Shown one piece after another: positions 57,887-62,501 of a stretch of 62,501 nt of DNA. Under the pieces are notes generated by a model, which saw only the letters and a list, made by a program, of their open reading frames with translations, was not told the DNA's origin and did not search any database. Numbering within the stretch: position 1 is the stretch's first letter; the number at the start of each line of letters is the position of its first letter. The position numbers and the translations under genes were made by a program. This stretch comes from Candidatus Poseidoniaceae archaeon (GTDB taxonomy: Archaea; Thermoplasmatota; Poseidoniia; Poseidoniales; Poseidoniaceae): positions 1 to 62,501 of the forward strand of contig CASIBX010000011.1 of NCBI GenBank assembly GCA_949373075.1, read 5' to 3'.

Positions 57887-58927
57887 ATGGGTTTCATATG
57901 CTATAGCAGCATCCAACGAATCATGGCAATCAACCCAGAGTCATTTGACAAGCCTGTCAAAGATTATGATTTTGCTAATCTAAGTGATTCAAAATCACTT
58001 ATTGACCAGATGGGAGATGCGGGCGGGTTTACTGCAACAAAGTTAGCGAATGCTAGAGATATTCTCAAAGATATGCGAACTGAAATAGACGTTGTCGAGG
58101 CGGACTCAAGCAAAGTCACAAACTGGTTATCATTTCCCGCTTGCCTTTGTGCAACAGGAACTAGAGGGTTCTTTGTAGAGGCGATTAAAACCAAGATGTT
58201 CAATGTAGTTTCAACAACTTGTGGCACGCTTGACCACGATATTGCCAGGGCATACAAGCACTACTATCACGGTTCTTTCGAATTGGACGATATAGAATTG
58301 GGCGAACATCAATTGATGCGTCTAGGCAATGTCATCGTCCCTAACGCTAGTTATGGCGAAATTATCGAATCTGTAGTTATGCCTGTTTTGGAAGATATTC
58401 GCAATGATAGAATGGCTGAGACTGGAAAACAAGGAGCTGACCTTTGGCTCGGATTTGGCTCTGTTCACCTTGTATGGGAATTAGGCAAGAGGATTGGAAC
58501 GCCTGATTCTTTGATTTACTGGGCGTACAAGAACAAGATTCCTGTTTGCATCCCAGGGATTACTGACGGAAGTATTGGCGCCCAATTATTCATGTTCAGG
58601 CAGAAGTATCGTGACTTCCACATCGATACACTAGCAGATGAACAAGTGATGAGCGATCTAACATGGGATGTCGAGAAATCAAATGCTTTGATGATTGGAG
58701 GAGGAATCTCCAAACACCATGTAATTTGGTGGAATCAATACCGCGGAGGACTAGATGCTGCGGTTTACATTACAACCGCACCAGAGCATGACGGAAGCCT
58801 TTCTGGTGCACGTTTGAGAGAAGCAATTAGTTGGGGTAAAATGCGTCCTGAGGCACCTAATGTCTGTGTTGAAGGAGATGCTTCGGTTCTTCTACCCCTA
58901 CTAGGTAGTGATTTATTCGGTGAGTGA
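57887..58927 (+). CDS. dys: deoxyhypusine synthase (start possibly 57923)
   Basis: DAGGFTATKLANARDIL, STTCGTLDHDIAR, MIGGGISKHHVIWWNQYRGGLDAAVYITTA, DGSLSGARLREAISWGK. Confidence 0.95.
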   Translation: MGFICYSSIQRIMAINPESFDKPVKDYDFANLSDSKSLIDQMGDAGGFTATKLANARDILKDMRTEIDVVEADSSKVTNWLSFPACLCATGTRGFFVEAIKTKMFNVVSTTCGTLDHDIARAYKHYYHGSFELDDIELGEHQLMRLGNVIVPNASYGEIIESVVMPVLEDIRNDRMAETGKQGADLWLGFGSVHLVWELGKRIGTPDSLIYWAYKNKIPVCIPGITDGSIGAQLFMFRQKYRDFHIDTLADEQVMSDLTWDVEKSNALMIGGGISKHHVIWWNQYRGGLDAAVYITTAPEHDGSLSGARLREAISWGKMRPEAPNVCVEGDASVLLPLLGSDLFGE

Positions 58928-58931
58928 GATT

Positions 58932-60370
58932 ATGCGTACAATGTTCCTTGTATTTTTGATGCTAAGTGCACCCTTAGCAGGCTGTTTTGGTGAAGATGAA
59001 AATGAAGTAGCCACTCCTAAACCAACGGTTTGGGACTTTGAGAAGCCTGAACTAACATGGTATCATTTTGCGGGAGCAGAAGACGCTTTTGAAAATTCTA
59101 GTTTTGATTTCGATGGACGTAATGTCCCCTATCCTGCTGAAGGTTCTTACTACGGAATAGGCATGTCGACATTCGAGCCAACAATGGGCATCACTCAAAG
59201 TGACATGATGGTGATGAGTTCTTACGGCAATGGACCAGCAGGCTCAACAGCAATCATTTCTTGTGACCTCATTGGAATGCATGACGTATTAGACTACAGT
59301 TGTGAAAATGTTTACGACCCATTCCTGCCAATTGCAAATTCTAATGACCCTTACATCTATGTTGACCCATGGACAAGTAGAATCATGAAATTCGATATGC
59401 ACGCCTTACTGGGAATGACCGTTGAATGGTCGGATGATGAAGGGGCAAGTTGGAATGGCCCAAGTGTAGCTACACAGAGTTTATTCAGTACAAGACCACC
59501 AAACAATTGCAAGCAGCAATATGCCTGCATTATTCCATCCAACGACCTGGATGTTCTGTATCAACGGAAATGCACCTCACCCCCTATGCTCATCAAGCCA
59601 AGATGGAGGAGCAACATGGGGCCCTGAAACATCAGGCGCTCCTGTTTCCTGTAACTCTGGAGGCTTATCGGCACATCTTAGTTGGAAGTATTGATGGAAA
59701 CTTCTACCGTGGAAACAAGGGATGTACAGGAGACGGATATTCAGTATCTTTAGAACTACGAATGCAGGAATCACTTGGACTGAACATGTTTTGCCAACTA
59801 CCGAAACTGGAACTGCAGATACTTGGAATGCTGAAGAAGCTCAAGTCGAAGTCGATAGTGAAGGAAACGTACACGCAATGTGGATGGGTCTGGATAACAT
59901 GCCATACTGGTCCTATTCCATTGACCAAGGCGACACTTGGTCAAATGCTACAATGATCGCTCCTCCAATCAATCTCTCAGGAACTGGATTCCCTGTAGTT
60001 GTTGCAGGCGATGCTGGAACTGTAGCATTCGGTTATGTTGGTGAGACCGAAGGGGATGAAGAAACCTGGAATGCATACCTAACCTATGCAACAGATGCTT
60101 TCAATGAAACACCTCTTTTCACAACAGTTCAACTCAATGCGAGATGGAGACCCAATCGATATAGTGAATGATTGTGGATACAACCGCTGTGGTGGATTAG
60201 GAGACTTCCTCGACATCAGAGTCGATGCATATGGACGAACATGGTTCGCATTATCTCACAATATTGCAGACATCGGTATTTTTGGAACAATCAACTCAGG
60301 ACCAAGTCTACGTGGCGAGAACATTACTATGCTTCCTGAAATGCCACTAGGTGGAATGCTGACTCTTTGA
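58932..60370 (+). pseudogene. frameshifted lipoprotein with sialidase/BNR-like repeats
   Basis: Lipobox SAPLAGCFGE; one continuous homology-like reading (WSDDEGASWNGP..., SSSQDGGATWGPETSG..., GSIDGNFYRG..., RTTNAGITWTEHVLP..., DQGDTWSN..., DGDPIDIVNDCGYNRCGGLGDFLDI) runs through all three frames with shifts near 59540, 59680, 59745 and 60145. Confidence 0.75.
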
Positions 60371-60383
60371 CCAATTAGCGGCG

Positions 60384-60665
60384 ATGTCGAACGGTAATGA
60401 TGGAGTTTTTGACATGGTCGTACTGAACATTTGGTCCCTAGGTCATTTCGTCCAATGGACGTTTATTGGACGATACCTACTACGCAACTGGTGGATTTTC
60501 ATCTTTCTTTCAGTAGGGTGGGAAGTCTTGGAGCTCTATCTTCCATATGAATTCGTAAAGGAAACCTGGGATAATAAAATCTCAGACCTAGTTGTCAACA
60601 CTATCGGATTTGCAATAGGTAAATGGATACGGTATGATCCTGAAACCTTGCAGTCTAACAATTAG
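60384..60665 (+). CDS. small membrane protein, DUF2585-like
   Basis: NIWSLGHFVQWTFIGRYLLRNWWIFIFLSVGWEVLELYLPYEF...NKISDLVVNTIGFAIGKWI. Confidence 0.7.
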   Translation: MSNGNDGVFDMVVLNIWSLGHFVQWTFIGRYLLRNWWIFIFLSVGWEVLELYLPYEFVKETWDNKISDLVVNTIGFAIGKWIRYDPETLQSNN

Positions 60666-60709
60666 AGCCTCCAAGCAGAGAGTAACTAAGCAAAGCGCCT
60701 CTTCGTATT

Positions 60710-61003
60710 TCAATTTAAATCTCGAATTAATTCGTTGACATCAACATTATCGTTGTAAATTAGAAACCCGCAAACTAATACTGTAACTGTAGCAAATAGA
60801 AGTGCTCTGTTGATTATTCCTTTGACAAAGTCAAAAACATTTTTTGCAGCCTTGGAAACCTTTTCACCAACTTCGTCTAAGCTTGGGAGTTCGACATTTG
60901 TTGATTGGTCAACATGTGTATTTTGGGTGTTGTGATGAACGTCTCCAACATGTACATCCCCCGTAACCACAGAGTCCTGAATCTTCGGCTCAACATCTGA
61001 CAC
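60710..61003 (-). CDS. small protein with N-terminal VVTGDVHVGDVHHNTQNTH motif and C-terminal TM segment
   Basis: Intact 97-aa ORF; soluble DSVVTGDVHVGDVHH segment, amphipathic helix, TM LLFATVTVLVCGFLIY. Confidence 0.7.
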   Translation of the reverse strand: MSDVEPKIQDSVVTGDVHVGDVHHNTQNTHVDQSTNVELPSLDEVGEKVSKAAKNVFDFVKGIINRALLFATVTVLVCGFLIYNDNVDVNELIRDLN

Positions 61004-61077
61004 AGATTTCCCAACTATCCTGGACTTATAGATGCTGAGGGTTTAGACACGCTCTTGCAATCCAGCGATCAGAGTCA

Positions 61078-61725
61078 TCAATGCTGTTCTGAAATGGTAT
61101 TAGAGGCCTCCAGCCATCGCCTGTAAGGCTCAAGTAGTAACTGATGAAGAGGATCAAGGTCTGGCCTTAGATTCATCTCATCTGCAATTGGCTTAGCCTC
61201 CATCCCTGCAATCTCATGTCCAAACAATACCTCTGCTGTGAAATCACCACTAATACCCTGATTTGTTCTTTGCCACAGCATATCAAACTCCGACTTAGAA
61301 TCTTCAGAAGCCCATTCTCTTCGGCCGCACATGTGAACATTATCCAGTTTCATCTCGGCTTTCAAAATATGTGCAATAGCATTGGCCGCATCAATAACAC
61401 TCAGCCAATACCTAGGCGGTCCAACAACAGCCTCCCCCTTAGCCCAACTAATTATTTCAGGGACCAGCCACTTATCCGCACGTGATGGCAACAAGTCGTG
61501 AATAAGTAGATCCTTTCCAACGACGATATCAGCATCGCTATTATCGAACGAGATTGAAAAGCCCGAACCTTCCCTTAGAAGTCCTGCTGTTGAATAATCG
61601 AGTAAATTTGCATTGCGGCTAAGATGAATTTCTTCTTTGGCTATCACATCGATATCCATTGAAAGTAGTTTATCGACTACTGCTTCACCAAGTGAACAGG
61701 TTGCCCCGATGACTCGAATTGCCAT
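61078..61725 (-). CDS. NAD-binding/epimerase-like protein (short, atypical)
   Basis: N-terminal IRVIGATCSLGEAVVDKLL Rossmann-like motif; WLSVIDAANAIAHILKAE typical of extended SDRs. Confidence 0.55.
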   Translation of the reverse strand: MAIRVIGATCSLGEAVVDKLLSMDIDVIAKEEIHLSRNANLLDYSTAGLLREGSGFSISFDNSDADIVVGKDLLIHDLLPSRADKWLVPEIISWAKGEAVVGPPRYWLSVIDAANAIAHILKAEMKLDNVHMCGRREWASEDSKSEFDMLWQRTNQGISGDFTAEVLFGHEIAGMEAKPIADEMNLRPDLDPLHQLLLEPYRRWLEASNTISEQH

Positions 61726-61777
61726 AATCTAGGCTGTAAGTTCAACATTGATGAGGGTATCTCTTGTCGTATATTTC

Positions 61778-61939
61778 AATTGATTTTTTAATTTTTCAAT
61801 TGAGAATTTACACTAAATTAAATAACGGATGTACGATTATGCGACACCAATTGAAAGTAAACTATTACTCATTTCATAAAAATGAATTTAGTATGTTTCT
61901 TCAATTGAAGATAACCTGATTATGCGTCAAACCCAATTG
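61778..61939. promoter_or_regulatory. AT-rich upstream region with five CAATTG palindromes
   Basis: CAATTG at 61778, 61798, 61848, 61902 and 61934; GATTATGCG direct repeat at 61835 and 61918. Confidence 0.5.
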
Positions 61940-62019
61940 GAAATCGATTTTTTGACGGGGGCAAGTATAAGAGGCGTCACTGTGACGACCGACTGGTCAA
62001 GAGTCAAAGACCAGAGGAG

Positions 62020-62501
62020 ATGGGAAAAATGCCGAACAACGATTATGACATCCAGGAGTTACTCCAAAGGGATGTATATGTGAATGATACAAAGGTGGGA
62101 ACGATCGTAGGAGAACGTCACCACCCGAACGAAGCAAGAGTGCGCTCAATGCGCATCATGGTGGAGCCAGGGGTCGCTGACGAATTCATGCGAAAGCCCG
62201 CTGAACTCGCACCACTGCACAAGGAGTTAATCCACAGCATCCGTAATGACGGGGCCGTAAAACTCTCAAAGTCGATGCGTGAACTTCAGCGACGCTGGAG
62301 AAATACAGTACGCATAGATGAAAAATTGTACGCGCCTGACGAAATGATGGACAGAGCAGTACTGGACAACCAGGGTATGGAAATTGGAGTAATTACCGAT
62401 TTGGTAAAGATCAAGCGAACATATCGCGCCGTTGTAGTGAAAACTCGAATCGGAGTCCAGATGCAACACGGCATTGACACTACAATCAATATTCCAATTA
62501 C
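62020..62501 (+). CDS. PRC-barrel-like domain protein, truncated by right window edge
   Basis: Open frame from ATG 62020/62029: MGKMPNNDYDIQELLQRDVYVNDTKVGTIVGERHH...RAVLDNQGMEIGVITDLVKIKRTYRAVVVKTRIGVQMQHGIDTTINIPIT. Not in the track because it has no stop. Confidence 0.6.
   Translation, partial: MGKMPNNDYDIQELLQRDVYVNDTKVGTIVGERHHPNEARVRSMRIMVEPGVADEFMRKPAELAPLHKELIHSIRNDGAVKLSKSMRELQRRWRNTVRIDEKLYAPDEMMDRAVLDNQGMEIGVITDLVKIKRTYRAVVVKTRIGVQMQHGIDTTINIPI

Noticed and set aside
1-62501. CRISPR arrays, tRNA/rRNA genes, transposases, prophage genes
   Set aside because: No regularly spaced direct repeats, no convincing tRNA T-loop/cloverleaf, and no integrase/transposase motifs seen by eye; a tRNAscan/Infernal run would be needed to exclude them formally.

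Overview
This 62.5 kb window looks like a genomic segment of a marine planktonic euryarchaeon, resembling Poseidoniales / Marine Group II. That assignment is an inference from gene content and is not proven. Gene density is high and most genes are housekeeping or metabolic: a partial CDC48/VAT-type AAA+ ATPase at the left edge (absent from the ORF track because it is truncated), aldehyde dehydrogenase, a three-gene succinate dehydrogenase operon, seryl-tRNA synthetase, folC-like ligase, dCMP deaminase, Lhr helicase, Hjc resolvase, a diadenylate cyclase next to a macrodomain gene, MC1 chromatin protein, a methylcrotonyl-CoA carboxylase/leucine-degradation cluster, FKBP, CcmF, geranylgeranyl reductase, UbiD/UbiA, MazG-like, SDR, UvrB and deoxyhypusine synthase. 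The accessory part consists of large secreted or surface proteins (1688 aa and 1718 aa) and several lipoproteins. I found no tRNA, rRNA, CRISPR array or transposase. The items most worth follow-up are: (1) a recurrent GC-rich three-base-loop hairpin (core CCCCTACGGGG) next to start codons; (2) a presenilin-like protease with a large putative extracytoplasmic insert; (3) a macrodomain-diadenylate cyclase gene pair; (4) reduced two-cysteine LDL-receptor-A-like repeats next to a signal-less EF-hand/PGF-CTERM-like ORF; (5) a structured intergenic region and an intrinsic-terminator-like hairpin flanking the MC1 gene; (6) a sialidase/BNR-like lipoprotein gene broken by about four frameshifts; (7) a CAATTG-repeat-rich promoter region before a PRC-barrel-like gene at the right edge.
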